Both the position numbers and the translations under genes were made by a program. From Micropterix aruncella (taxonomy: Eukaryota > Arthropoda > Insecta > Lepidoptera > Micropterigidae): a stretch of 64,000 nucleotides of DNA. How positions within the stretch are numbered: the stretch's first letter is position 1; the number at the start of each line of letters is the position of its first letter. Where the stretch lies: the NCBI GenBank assembly GCA_944548615.1, contig OX155967.1, forward strand, positions 23,884,603 to 23,948,602, written 5' to 3'. Positions 21,729 to 32,335 of the stretch are shown one piece after another. The notes below the pieces were generated by a model. That model was given only the letters and a program-made list of their open reading frames with translations. It ran no database searches and had not been told where the DNA came from.

Positions 21729-22682
21729 TTTAATACAATACAATACAATACAATCAACTACTCCAGTAGATAGGCATTCCTACACTTAAATGCGTCACAA
21801 AATTAAATGCTTAAAAATTTAATTATTAAAAACATAACTATTGTGATAGTTGTCATTGCTGTAATATTATATTCAATATTACCTACATACAAATAATCAA
21901 AATATACTAATGTCATTAAATAGTAAGAGAGAATAATATATTAAAATAGAAATGCAAAATTCTATGTAGAATAATCAACGTAAAATAATTTTATTGTCAA
22001 TCCAGCAATATGCCTTCGTATTTTTTTAAACATAAATAGATGTATACTAAATTATATGAGAATTAGAATGTCAGATATCATAATACCGTTATGTTTAAAA
22101 TTTTACAAATTTTGGTAATTATCAACATGGAAAATAAACTCGGAATTTTCCAACTCCCTTATACCATAAATTGGGTTTCTTACCAAATTATTTATAATTA
22201 TCTTTTTAAATTGGTCCTCTCCAAGGCTTTTCATTTGCTCTGGATCTTATTAATCTTATTATAGAAGGACAAATTTTGGTGAATAAAACTGTATCGCACT
22301 TTGCAAGTCGCTGTCGGTTTATGTGGAGATTGGATTTATTCCTCGTATCGTGATGATGAAAATCACTATTCACCGGAACTTCTGCTAGGTGTCTCCGAGC
22401 GTACATAATATTTTGGTAGATGTAGGAAGAAAATAGAGTCATGATTCCTGATTCTACGAACAGCGGCTTACAAGAACTTCTTGGAGAGACTCTATATAAA
22501 CTTCGTACCGCTCTTTCCTGGAGGAGAAAAATTCTCATTGAGTTTGGTGCCATTCCCCAAAACAGAAGGCCATACGTTATGAAGGAGTGGAAATAAGCAA
22601 AATAAACAGATTTAGCGGTTTCAAAACCGCATAAATTTCTTATCTTTCTAATGGCGAATATGGCACCGCACATTTTTAACAC
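21729..22682 (-). pseudogene. LINE ORF2 C-terminal half with 3' UTR
   Basis: The minus-strand frame 22682-22206 carries AIRKIRNLCGFETAKSVYF, YFHSFITYGLLFWG, LLQERAVRSLYRV and HHHDTRNKSNLH, the conserved C-terminal region of Jockey/CR1-like ORF2. The 3' UTR follows and ends at 21729-21750 in a tail of TTGTA units (minus strand). The N-terminal continuation, ending in FLGLEIDQKLQWSDHLNDLS, is found further upstream at 23600-23463. The two parts are separated by about 780 bp of inserted MITE sequence, so they are one interrupted LINE. Confidence 0.8.
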
Positions 22683-23092
22683 GCTTTTATTAGGTCGACC
22701 TATATGTAACTAACTATGTAATGGAATCTAAGGTAACTAATTTAACCATCTTCCAAGGATCGTAGCGTCATGAAAATTGGCAGCTGTATGTAGTTCTGAT
22801 GACAATACAATAATATGGTACTGTCGAACTGATCTGATGATGGAGTCGGAAGATATGAACTGGAACTTCATGATGGAACATCGTATCATAGTTGTGTTTG
22901 GACTTGTTAGAAAAGTCTTGGAATGAACTTTGACCAAGATTAGGTTTCAAGGTCTGATGATAAAGCCGGAAGATAGGCACTGGCATTCCATAGTGGAATA
23001 TCGTATCATAGCCGTGTTTGGACTTGTTAGAAAGGTCTTGTAATGAATTTTGATAACGATTTAAGATCATTTATAAAAGCGTGTTTTTAGTG
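22681..23092. mobile_element. F4 TIR element, inserted in a LINE
   Basis: The left end AACACGCTTTTAT and right end ATAAAAGCGTGTT are inverted repeats. The body contains TCTAAGGTAACTAATTTAACC, CCAAGGATCGTAGCGTCATG, ATTGTCATCAG (complement) and two related repeats of GGAAGATA...CTGG. Reverse-oriented copies are at 28350-28670 and 30862-31010. Confidence 0.7.
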
Positions 23093-23462
23093 TTTTTTTA
23101 AAAACTATTAATTTATTAATTAATTTATAATGACATTCTTGCAGTGGGTGAATCAGTGCGATAAAATAAGCAACTTTTAATAAAAAGTTTAAAAAAAAAA
23201 CAAAAAAAAAAGTGTTTTTATTTTAATTCTTTTCTTTTTTGATAAATTTGTAAATCGTATAGATGACAGAAACATTTGAGAAGCATTGAGCACGCTGCGC
23301 CATCTAGCGCTAGGTAATATATAGCTAATAAACAATATTAGCGATAATTTACTTACCGCTAGATAGCGCCGGAAGATAGGCACTGGCATTCCATGATGGA
23401 ATATCGTATTGGTTTTTATGTGCATTTATAAAAGCGTGTTTTTAGTGTTTTTTTTTAACTAT
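23093..23462. mobile_element. F3 hairpin copy joined to a second F4 right end
   Basis: F3 begins at TAATGACATTCTTGCAGTGG (23130) and runs through the core GCGCCATCTAGCGC...CTTACCGCTAGATAGCGCC. Directly after GCGCC the sequence becomes GGAAGATAGGCACTGGCATT, which repeats 22967-22990 of F4 and ends with ATAAAAGCGTGTTTTTAGTG. The F4 right end is thus present twice in 370 bp. Confidence 0.6.
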
Positions 23463-23612
23463 TAATTAATTTTATTTTACTGAGATCATTTAAGTGATCA
23501 GACCATTGTAATTTTTGATCAATTTCTAATCCGAGAAATTTAGTGGAGGGGACATTTTCTAGTTTGTCAGACCCAAAGTATACGTCCATTTCATTGGAAT
23601 GGGGGAGTCTCC
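23463..23612 (-). pseudogene. LINE reverse transcriptase fragment (5' part of the split copy)
   Basis: Minus-strand translation gives SNEMDVYFGSDKLENVPSTK, then FLGLEIDQKLQWSDHL and NDLSKI. FLGL.ID..LQW..H is the conserved block after the RT palm in Jockey/CR1 elements. It joins logically to 22682-22206. The 5' side is cut at about 23612 by the TIR element beginning at 23618. Confidence 0.75.
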
Positions 23613-23617
23613 ATTAG

Positions 23618-24384
23618 TAGGGGGAAGTCTTCTAACGCCGGACGGCACCTAGCGTCGGACACCAATAGTATCTCGACAAGTCGCGGCGCGATCGATACAA
23701 AGACGTAGGAAAAGGAAAAGCGTACGCTTCCCCGCGCCCTTCATCAATTAAAAAACATCAATTATTTATTGAGTTAAAATTATGGGTACATTCAATATAC
23801 AAAAGTCTTAACCTAACTAGGCTGCCGCCTGTTCCAAGGTAGATAATTTATTTTAGTTATCCTAAGAAATCTATAATATTATATTTATATAAATAATCAA
23901 AATCATACTTAATGTAACAGAAATATCTTAATTACCTAATAAAAATTCGTAAGAAAATGTCATGAAAATTGTCAATATTATTTTATTTTAAAACATGATA
24001 AAAATTAATATATATTTATATATGTATTAAATAATATGTATTAATAATATACAAAATAAATTCACAAAAATTAAAAGAAAATTACGTTTAGAAATCATCA
24101 ATTTATATTACTACATATACTGTTATGTTTTTATTATAAAGATTATAGAGATTCAATTATTTAATAATGTTTTCAATATCTGCATATGTACAATTTAAGA
24201 GGTAGGCACTCAAACTATTTTAAAATTTATATGATATTTTAATGTCTTTAATGTTAGGTGGTAGGCAATTATAAAATTTGGGGGCATAAAATTTGGGGCC
24301 CTTTTCACCCATCTTTGTATCGATCGCACCGCGACTTGCCGATATACTATTAGTGTCCGTCTGGCGTTAGGGGACTTCCCCCTA
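23618..24384. mobile_element. F9 TIR element with an inserted LINE end
   Basis: About 85 bp at the left (GGGGGAAGTCTTCTAACGCC...GGACACCAATAGTATCTCG...GATCGATACAAAGACG) returns inverted at the right (CATCTTTGTATCGATCGCAC...ACTATTAGTGTCC...CGTTAGGGGACTTCCCCC). TA lies on both sides. A right-end fragment of the same family is at 27852-27985. The middle, 23740-24300, is a LINE 3' end. Confidence 0.7.
23740..24300 (-). mobile_element. 5'-truncated LINE 3' end
   Basis: Minus-strand translation from 24300 reads GPKFYAPKFYNCLPPNIKDI, then SLSAYLLNCTYADIENIIK, the last 50 or so residues of a LINE ORF2 (KFYN.LP.xIK). A long AT-rich 3' UTR follows and the element ends in AATAAATAATT near 23745. It lies inside the F9 element. 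Confidence 0.65.
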
Positions 24385-24385
24385 G

Positions 24386-24624
24386 ATGACGAGACGATTT
24401 TCCCTTACTCTTAACCTACTATTTCGTGTACTTCATTCAAACATGCCTTCTAATTTGTATAATCTCTTCTCTCCACTGTCATCCCATGGACTTCCATTAT
24501 GCTTTCAGAAAAATCTATATATTCAAGTAATTTGCAATGCAGGCGGCCCGAATATGGAACTCTGTGCTTGCCCCTGAGACAACGTAAAAACGTGATCAGG
24601 TTGAAAAATCTATTAGGCGACATT
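24386..24624 (+). pseudogene. LINE ORF2 C-terminal fragment
   Basis: LLFRVLHSNMPSNLYNLF, PLSSHGLPL and, after a frameshift near 24530, FAMQAARIWNSV resemble the better-preserved fragment at 35160-35460 (LLFRILKGAAPNYLI, PLSSHGRPLRS, RGARLWNAL). It is a short diverged remnant. Confidence 0.6.
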
Positions 24625-24831
24625 AAAGCCCCGTATTCACGGTAAACTTTTGTTTATTAACAAAGTTTCATCAACATGTTGCTGAGTTGCTGAAATATGT
24701 TTTTCGCAACATTGCGTGTTCCGAAGTTTAACACTGCGTGTTGAAAAGTTGTCGCTCAGCGAGCGGCAACTCAGCAACATGTTGATTCAACATTGTTGAT
24801 AAACAAAAGTTTACCACGAATACAGGGCTTT
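24625..24831. mobile_element. 207-bp hairpin MITE
   Basis: AAAGCCCCGTATTCACGG at the left matches the complement of CCACGAATACAGGGCTT at the right. The arms continue as GTAAACTTTTGTTTAT and AACATGTTGCTGAGTTGC, so nearly the whole element folds. TA flanks both ends. No other copy in this window. Confidence 0.7.
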
Positions 24832-24878
24832 ACTTATTTATTAACAATGTGATTTTTTATACTTATATAACATTGTGA

Positions 24879-25235
24879 ATTTTTAATTAGTGGCACCTTG
24901 TAGTACAGGTGGTAGGTACAGTACAAACTGTACCATGTACAGTTAAAAACAAAACTAAATTTTTTTTTAATGTTTTGTTTTTAAATAGTATAAAAAGTTT
25001 TGAGCACGATGCGCTATCGAAGTGGTAAAAATATCGCTAATATTGTTTATTAGCGATATTTTACCTACCGTTAGATGGCGCAGCGCGTTCAACGCTTCTC
25101 AAACTTTTCTTCAATAGTGAATATACACAAATTTTACAAAATATGTATTTTTTTTCCATTTTTAAAAAATTAAAAGTTGTCTACTTCGTTGTACTGATTC
25201 ACCCACTACAAGGATGTCACTAATTAAAAACTCAT
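24879..25235. mobile_element. F3 hairpin MITE, complete copy
   Basis: Ends TTTTTAATTAGTGGCACC and GGATGTCACTAATTAAAAA are inverted repeats. The palindromic core is at 25010-25085. A 16-base C run directly follows at 25236-25251. Confidence 0.75.
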
Positions 25236-25464
25236 CCCCCCCCCCCCCCCCACCTGTCTCCTAGCTTGTCCTTAAATCCCATTCCTCCCTTCAATATTGA
25301 ATTGACGTATTAATTTCTGTCTTATTTTCATTCCTATGTTGATTATGTAATTGTTCTCATTTATTATGAGTTTTTTATTATAATTTATTATTATTATTAT
25401 TATTGTAGCAATAAAAAAAAATTAGAAAAGAAGGATTAAAAAATATATATATTTCATTTTTTTT

Positions 25465-25680
25465 AGCTGACTAGCGTGCCGCCCCCCTGGTGGACCGATT
25501 TCAAACACAATCTTTTCAACTCTTGCCATCATCAAATTATGCCTGCATGCCAAATTTCAGCTCATTTGGATGAAGCGTTTGGGCGCTTTCGTGGAGGAAT
25601 ACACACAGCCACACACACACACACACACATAGGTACAACAGAAGTGCGATCACAATACTTTCCCTCTGCCGGGAAAATAA
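25465..25680 (+). repeat. Interspersed repeat F7 (copy 3)
   Basis: GACTAGCGTGCCGCC, GGTGGACCGATTTC, GCATGCCAAATTTCAGCTC and a CA microsatellite (25611-25630), ending at CTCTGCCGGGAAA. Confidence 0.65.
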
Positions 25681-26142
25681 AATGTCAAATAACCGCAAAA
25701 CGTTTAAAGATATGTAGGTATAGGATACCACCAAAAGTATCAAACCTACAAAGTTATTTTTAGCAACCAGAAGGGAAATAGCAAAAAAGATACCTACGAA
25801 AGTTGTAAACAGTCTCGTTGATATTCATTATAGGTTTTAAAAGCGGTAATAACCAGTTTTGTTTGTTAAAGTTATGCAAGTTATATGAACGGGAATAATA
25901 ATCGCAAAATACCTAAACATAGATAGTATGTTATGTTTTTTGCTCTTCATTTTGGAGTACAGTGGAACCTCTCATAACTAGCACCCGCCATTCGCAGTAA
26001 TTCCTAATAACGAGTAATTCGCACCTCTCATAACGAGTATGGGAAAAAAATGTTACGCTTAACCCGTCGGACGCCGACAGTATAGGCATTTTTCGTCGTT
26101 TGACAGATCCGCGCGTAGCCGTAGCAGCGTGCCCCCATATAG
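25681..26142. other. Unassigned; possible pogo-like end at 25960
   Basis: TA-CAGTGGAACCTCTCATAAC at 25958 resembles ends of pogo/Tigger-like elements, and CTCTCATAACGAG repeats at 26023. No matching inverted end was found. At 26058 CTTAACCCGTCGGACGCCG is a further TTAACCC start. Confidence 0.3.
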
Positions 26143-26310
26143 AGAGTAAGTTTTAATTAACCGGCATCTAACTTTTGTTAAAAAAAATAGGAAAAACAAA
26201 AATAAAACTGTTAAATAAAAGTTTAACAGGCATTTGAGCGCGCTGCGCCATCTATCGGTAGGTACAATTTCGCTGATAAACAATATTAGCGGTATTTCAC
26301 CTACCTAGTG
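26143..26310. mobile_element. F3 hairpin MITE fragment
   Basis: GTTTTAATTAACCGGCATC at 26149 is the family end; the core GCGCCATCTATCGGTAGGTAC...ACCTACC follows. The right end is missing beyond 26310. Confidence 0.6.
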
Positions 26311-27224
26311 TTGAAATTGTCATATATTGCACTCAATCAATACACTTTTTTAGTAAAATACCTTATTTACGTCGTTTTATTTGAACGATACAGTCGTTTA
26401 TATTATTTATATAGATACAATATAAAGATAGAAATACTGAATCCTGAATACTGAATAGAAAATATCACAAATTTGATCCGCACTTCCGATCCCAACTATC
26501 TTCGAACGCAGGTTGCAGCCGCTGCATGGCAGAGTACAGGGCAGTTCTTCCAAGTTAAATCCATATTTGGGGAAGCTACCTGATGAGAGCTAAACCGTGA
26601 GTTAAGCTGACTCAAAAAGACGCAGACAGGCCATCAGGCCCAAGCTGCATGGAACCATTATGAAGCAGACAGATGGACAGACATACTATTTTTGGTTCTA
26701 AATGTTGTAAAATATGGAAATAAATAGATTTACGTGTTTTTTAGTCTTGTCTTTTGTTTATTTAGTCTTGTTGTTTCTGTCTTGTATTGCGGATCAAGCT
26801 AGATTTAGCGTAAAATACAAACATCTCTGTATTATAATGCCCCGAGAAGGCAGAAACAGCATTTGCACTGCAAGCGTAAATGGACAACAAACGATTACAT
26901 CACAGGAAGAGAATAGATGGAGCAGTAGCCAGACTGTTCATCGGGTCAAGGCGAATTATAGTTAAATGTGTGCCAGAAACGACACAAAACATAACCGACG
27001 CAGTTTCGTGCATTCCGATGTAATGTTGCACCTGTTAAACTTGTAACGTAGCAGATAGGAAGATTTACAAATACAAACTGACTGCGTTTCGGCAGTCATT
27101 ATATGTATAAATAATGAATATAGACCTGGCATTCGATACGAATTTGAGGAAAAAACTGAAGACGTTTTTGACAACAGGAAGCGATCCGACGTTGCTGGGA
27201 AAGAGCGTGATAGCAGTACTGGGC
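26311..27224. other. Unassigned stretch
   Basis: No gene supported. The frame at 26714-26965 starts with about 20 hydrophobic residues, but codon use and context give no reason to see a secreted protein. Confidence 0.3.
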
Positions 27225-27850
27225 TTTGATTTTACTTTACCAGCCTACCAACGACGAGGAGGTAAGGTATTGTGAACGCGCTATAAAAACGACATGAAGA
27301 CATACATTTTTAAATCCCCGAGACGATTTAAGACGATTTCCAGACTGAAATCTTTCTGTGTGTATTCCTCAATGATAGCGCCTAAATGCTTCATCCAATT
27401 AGGCTGAAATTTGGCATGCAAATTTTTGGTCAAACCGAAATCTCCAGAAATTGTTACTACTCCTACTGCGTCTTAATTCCAGTGTGAGTAGTCATTGCTT
27501 ATAGCTTCGCCAATATCAACGCACGACAAAAATAAATTAATGATGGTTTGCTTTGATTTTTATTTGATTGTAATGTGCTCAACTAATAACGATTGGTTCA
27601 ACCATTGTATTAGAACTCAAGCATTTTATATTTGAATTCAATTAGTTTTGTTTTGATTTAAGGAGATGGGTGACAGGGACCCATTTTTCTTTTCGCACCA
27701 GGGCCCATGGCCACCTAGCTACGACACTGCTGTGTACCGAATTTCAAATAATATATAAGTCCAATATTTCGAGATTGAAGTATGACTAGCGCGCCCTCTG
27801 GTGGACCGATTTCAATCACAATCGTTTCAACTCTTGTCATGACCAAATGA
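27225..27850. repeat. Two F7 pieces in opposite orientation
   Basis: 27225-27430 is a minus-strand piece matching 48272-48565 (CCTACCAACGACGAGG, GTATTGTGAACGC, GTGTATTCCTC). 27720-27850 is a plus-strand piece (TGTGTACCGAATTTCAA, CCAATATTTCGAGATTG, GGTGGACCGATTTCAA). The 290 bp between has nothing I recognise. Confidence 0.55.
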
Positions 27851-27851
27851 T

Positions 27852-27985
27852 AGGAAAAGGAAAAGCGTACGCTTCCCCGCACTCTTTTCACCCGTCTTTG
27901 TATCGCTCGCTCCGCGACTTGTCGAGGTACTATTAGTGTCCGACGCTAGGTGCCGTCCGGCGTTAGGGGACTTTCCTTCCCCTAA
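27852..27985 (+). repeat. F9 right-end fragment
   Basis: AAAGCGTACGCTTCCCCGC, TTTGTATCGCTCGC, ACTATTAGTGTCCGACG, CCGTCCGGCGTTAGGGGACTT: the right arm of the 23618-24384 element, followed at once by CCCCTAACGCCGGACG, which is an inverted piece of the left arm. Confidence 0.6.
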
Positions 27986-28349
27986 CGCCGGACGTTTAAT
28001 TCAATTCAATACATGCATTGTATTTAAAAGCATAGAAGAGAATTTCGAAAACTTGGCACGAACTCAGTGTGTCTGTTATTTATTCTTTTTTTCGGAGCCT
28101 GAGTTCAAATGTCTTCTTATACTAATTTCGCCATTACGTTGCGACACGTCGTTTCTTCCGATCTCAAATCTGTCCGCGTGGTTTAAATAAATGACCCATT
28201 TCACTTTTTGGGTGACGTCACGTCTGCGACACGTTTTAAAATACAGAAAATATATCGGCGATACGACGTCTGCATTTTCACGAGGAGACTTCTATTATTT
28301 GTGAACTCTAAAGTGTGGTCAAATGATAAAATGAATAAATTAATAGTTT

Positions 28350-28670
28350 AAAAAAAACACTAAAAACACGCTTTACGATAATGATACGATATTCCATCAT
28401 GGAATGCCAGTGCCTATCTTCCGGCTTCATTATCAGACCTTGAAACCTAATCGTGGTCAAAGTTCATTCCAAGACTTTTCTAACAAGTCCAAACACAGCT
28501 ATGATACGATGTTCCATCATGAAGTTCCAGTTCATATCTTCCGACTCCATCATCAGATCAGTTCGACGGTACCATATTATTGTATTGTCATCAGAACTAC
28601 ATACAGCTGCCAATTTTCATGACGCTACGATCCTTGGAAGATGGTTAAATTCGTTACCTTAGATTCCATT
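28350..28670. mobile_element. F4 element, left part, split by a LINE
   Basis: Reverse-complement match of 22740-23090: CACTAAAAACACGCTTT, ATTCCATCATGGAATGCC, CGGCTTCAT, GTACCATATTATTG, CCTTGGAAGATGG. Breaks at TAGATTCCATT (28670), where the LINE begins. Confidence 0.7.
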
Positions 28671-30861
28671 TTTTATTAATTAATTAATTTAATTAATTTA
28701 ACAATTGATTTACAATGCATAGGTCTTACTAACAATCATATAAATAAAAAATATAGTATTAAAATTAAAATTGAAAAGTTCACATATATTCGGCGATTTG
28801 AAAAAAAATAAAAAATAAAAAGGAATAGAAATATTTATATATTACCGTCACCATTACAAATTATAACTAATAATCACTAAATAATGATCACAACAGGAAA
28901 TATTTAAAATAAAACACATAAAATAAATAATCGTGTTAATAAAATAAAAATAAAATAAAATAAATTGTCAAATAATATCACACAATAGTCGCCAAAATGA
29001 ATAAATAAATAATAGTAATAAATAAAAAGTCAGCGAAAATAATAATAAGAATTGTCAAGGATAGGATTTAATGATGGGAACTGTCTCGGTATATTAATTT
29101 GTGAATATTTTGCCGGGTGTCATGTTTTAGCCAGGAATCAATCTTGGCTTTAAAAGAAGAAGAAGACTTAGGCGCATACATTTTTAAATCTTCGTCTAGC
29201 ATATTAATGGGGGCTATGTACACAAAATACCTCTGCCCAAAAGTGGTCTGCATTCGAGGGACGTCGAAATGTATAGTTCGAGATTGCCGCGAGCAGATTG
29301 TTTGCTGAGTTCTTATTGCGGACTCTAAATTAGTTTGATACTAACAGAGCAGCGCTTTCACGTATAGTTGTGGTACGTCAAGCACGTTATATTCTCTGTA
29401 GAGATCATCTGAAGAGTATCTCCAAGGCTTTCTTTTTATAATTTTTATTACTAGCTTCCGAGCTAGTAATAAAATCAAGGACTCCATGTGAATTTTCGCT
29501 GCACCTCCCCACCCTATGATCCCATAGGTTAGGATGGATTGACACAGGGCATGGTATACTATCTTAAGTGTCCTTTGGTCCAGGATGCCTCTAAGGTCTT
29601 TGAAAACATACGTGAGTTTTCTAACTTTTGCCGACAGCTCCATTATGTGGGTGCTCCATTGTAACCGGTAATCAATAAATATACCTAGATATTTAATATT
29701 ATCAACTTTATTAAGATTAAAACAATTACAATTTACGGGGTTAGGACAATCTCTGTGGAGTTTCAGAGTATGTTCTTGTTTTGGTTGAGCTACACTGGTG
29801 GCACTAAATGTTATGTACATAGTTTTTTGCGCATTGAGTGATAGTAGTGCAACATCTAACCACAATGTTACCTTCTGGAGGCCCAGAGTTGCTTGAAAAG
29901 TTTTTGCTTTGAAAAGTAGAGCGGTGTCATCGGCAAAAGTAACAACTTGTCCACCAATAGTTTGATTACAAAGTTCATTAATATATATTAAAAACAATAA
30001 CGGACCAAGGACACTCCCTTACGGAACACCATATTTGAGAGGCGCGGGATCACTATGGATACTATCTATTTTTGTTATTTGTTTTCGACCTGACAAGTAA
30101 CTCTCAAACCATTTTAGTGTGATCGAGGTAACACCTATATCGTTAAGCTTGTCCAAAAGTTTGTTGTGACTAACCGTGTCAAATGCTTTGTTAGGTCAAG
30201 GAATACTCCCAAACATTTGTTTCCTTTGTCTACTGCTTCCACGACAAATTGTGTTACCTCGGCTATAGCTTTGTTAGTTCCTAGTCCTTCCCGAAATCCA
30301 TACTGATTTGGTGATAAAATATTATGTATGTTTAGATACTCTGTTAATCTTTTTTTTGTCGCTTTTTCTGTTAATTTGTAAATACAGCCTAACAGGGAAA
30401 TAGGTCTATATTATTGTCATTTTTTTTATCACCGTTTTTGAAGATAGGTACAACTAAAGACGTTTTTAAGTTGCTTGGATAGATACCCGTACGGAAGCTT
30501 TGATTTATTAACCAGCATACCGGTGCGGCTAGTTGCTTGTGAGCAGATCTAAACAATTCCGAATTTAGACCATCAATCCCGGGAGCTGAGTTGGGCTTTA
30601 GAGTACATATAGTTTTGCTAACTTCCTCGGCGGTAGTAGGACGTAGATAAAAATATGCGGGGAAGTTGTTTGTTCGCGTAGGGATAGTTGGTGGGCCATT
30701 TGTCGTGACTTTTCAGATATCAGTTTGCAACCTACGTTCGACATAAACTCATTTACATAGTTTGCCATGGCGTACGACTCTTTTTGAAGAGTCAATACCC
30801 CTTTTTCAGTGCACAGCTCGCTGATATCATACTTTGGTGAACATATGTCCGTCGAACATAT
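28671..30861 (-). mobile_element. Jockey-like LINE, 5'-truncated, 2.2 kb
   Basis: Contains the RT pseudogene (30845-29068, minus) and an AT-rich 3' UTR ending in a TAATAAAAAA-like tail at 28671. It sits between two copies of a 106-bp piece of F4 (28565-28670 and 30862-30967) that differ at very few positions. Confidence 0.75.
29068..30845 (-). pseudogene. LINE reverse transcriptase, inactivated
   Basis: Reading the minus strand: NYVNEFMSNVG, then KPNSAPGIDGLNSELF, NQYGFREGLGTNKAI, GVFLDLT followed by AFDTVSHNKLL (motif A), YGVP-stop-GSVLGPLLFLIY (motif B), VVTFADDTALL (motif C), IKYLGIFIDYRLQWSTHI, SILTYGIIGWGG, and a C-terminal tail ending SWLKHDTRQNIHKLIYRD. Breaks seen: one base lost in motif A between LT and AFD; CAA changed to TAA in the VPQGS box; a further stop after VKALLC at 29341, with the same frame continuing to 29068. 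The Asp residues of motif C are kept. The endonuclease part is missing. Confidence 0.85.
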
Positions 30862-31010
30862 GACAGTACCATATTATTGTATTGTCATCAGAACTACATA
30901 CAGCTGCCAATTTTCATGACGCTACGATCCTTGGAAGATAGTTAAATTAGTTACCTTAGATTCCATTACATAGTTACATACAGGTAGACCTAATAAAAGC
31001 GCGTTAAAAA
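30862..31010. mobile_element. F4 element, right part
   Basis: Starts GACAGTACCATATTATTG, repeats the last 106 bp of the left part, then continues uninterrupted to TAATAAAAGCGCGTTAAAAA, the family end. Confidence 0.7.
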
Positions 31011-31144
31011 TACTACCGTCTTGGTGGAAAAAAAACCATTTTATAGTATAAAATAGTATGACTAAAAATACTACTAATTTAAAGCAATACAAATATTACA
31101 ATTTACAGTATATAACATCAAAAAAAATATATAACTAAACCACT

Positions 31145-31260
31145 TAACCCTTAAGAGTGCCAGCCATGGGAATGTAACTCACGACGGGGTGTTTTCGACC
31201 CTCGAAAATTTGTTTGTAGGGGGTGTTCATGCACGCGTACTAATGTAGAACTGTGGCTTA
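31145..31260 (+). repeat. F10 left-end copy (TTAACCCTTA)
   Basis: TTAACCCTTAAGAGTGCC, ATGGGAATGTAACTCACG, CCCTCGAAAATTTGTTTGTAG. Same order as 47243-47345. The TTAA-CCCTT start is piggyBac-like. Confidence 0.45.
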
Positions 31261-31685
31261 TTAAAGGAAAGCGACTTTTACAGCATATAATTGCATTCCA
31301 GTGTTTAATAATCAGCAAGAAATTAAACTCAAATATTAAATGATGCCCCTCTGTCCGATGTCGCACAACTAAGTAAAGCTTGTGCTAGGGCGAACATTTC
31401 AAAAAGTCGTTGAACACGTAAAAAAATACACGCAAAGACGTTAAACATATGAATAGGTTAAAAAATTAAATTTGAAAAAAAAGAAAAATAATGAAAAATG
31501 TAATCGTATTTTATAGAAAGCCAAATAACAAATTTAAAAGAAGATTACAGCAGTGAAAAGAAATCAAAATCACCAGACATTTTGTATTTATTTAAAATTC
31601 AGAATGTAGTTATTATAAATATAATAATTATTGTTAATTGTTGAGACAAAATTTAACAAAATATATTTTATCGTCTAATTTAACT
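31261..31685. other. Unassigned AT-rich stretch
   Basis: Nothing recognised between the F10 copy and the RTE-type LINE. Confidence 0.3.
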
Positions 31686-31689
31686 AAAT

Positions 31690-32335
31690 TAACTAACATG
31701 TCGTCGAAGACCTCCTTGTCGAAGCTGTCGACCAATATGTTTATTTCGGTCAGACGATCCAACCAGGCAGACTCAATTTCGACAAGGAGGTCTGCCGACG
31801 AATCCAACTCGAATGGGCAGCGTTCCGGAAACTACGCCATATCTTCTCGTTACAAATAACGCAGAGCCTCAAGACGAAAGTCTATAATCAGTGCATGTTG
31901 CCAGTGATGACATACGGCACTGAGACGTGGTCGTTAACTATTGGCCTCATAAACAAACAAAGTCGCGCAACGAGCCATGAAGAGAGCTATGCTTGGTTTC
32001 ACTGCGTGATAGGATCCGAAATGAGGATATCCGCAGAAGAACCAAGGTCACTGACATAGATCTTAAAATTACCAACTTGAAATGGCTATGGGCTGGCCAT
32101 ATAGCTCGCAGAACCGACAACCGTTGGAGAAAAAGGTTCTCGAATAGCGACCACGAACCGGCAGACGCTTGGTGGGACCCCCCCCCCCCCCACCTCACAA
32201 GATGGACCGATGACATTGCCGCGATTGCAAGAAGTAGATGGATGGAGGCGTTAGGCATTCTGTGGGCGAGGCCTATGTACAGCAGTGGACATCTATCGGA
32301 TGATGATGATGACGATGATGATGAATTAACATGTT
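31690..32335 (+). pseudogene. RTE-type LINE ORF2 C-terminus and GAT tail
   Basis: The frame from about 31693 reads VEAVDQYVYFGQTIQPG, DKEVCRRIQLEWAAFRKLRH, SLKTKVYNQCMLPVMTYG, TETWSLT. After a frameshift near 31960 the frame 31993-32346 continues SLRDRIRNEDIRRRTKVTD, LKWLWAGHIARRTDNRW and TRWTDDI..IARSRWMEA. This is the typical insect RTE-clade C-terminal region. A stop-free run through a 14-C homopolymer (32178-32191) shows local expansion. It ends in a GATGAT microsatellite tail at 32300-32325, as RTE elements do. The RT palm and endonuclease are missing. Confidence 0.85.

Noticed and set aside
25611..25630. CA repeat as a regulatory or array feature
   Set aside because: Ordinary microsatellite inside an F7 copy.
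26714..26965. Frame with a signal-peptide-like hydrophobic start
   Set aside because: No conserved body, no repeat of the frame, AT-rich context. Chance is the simpler view.
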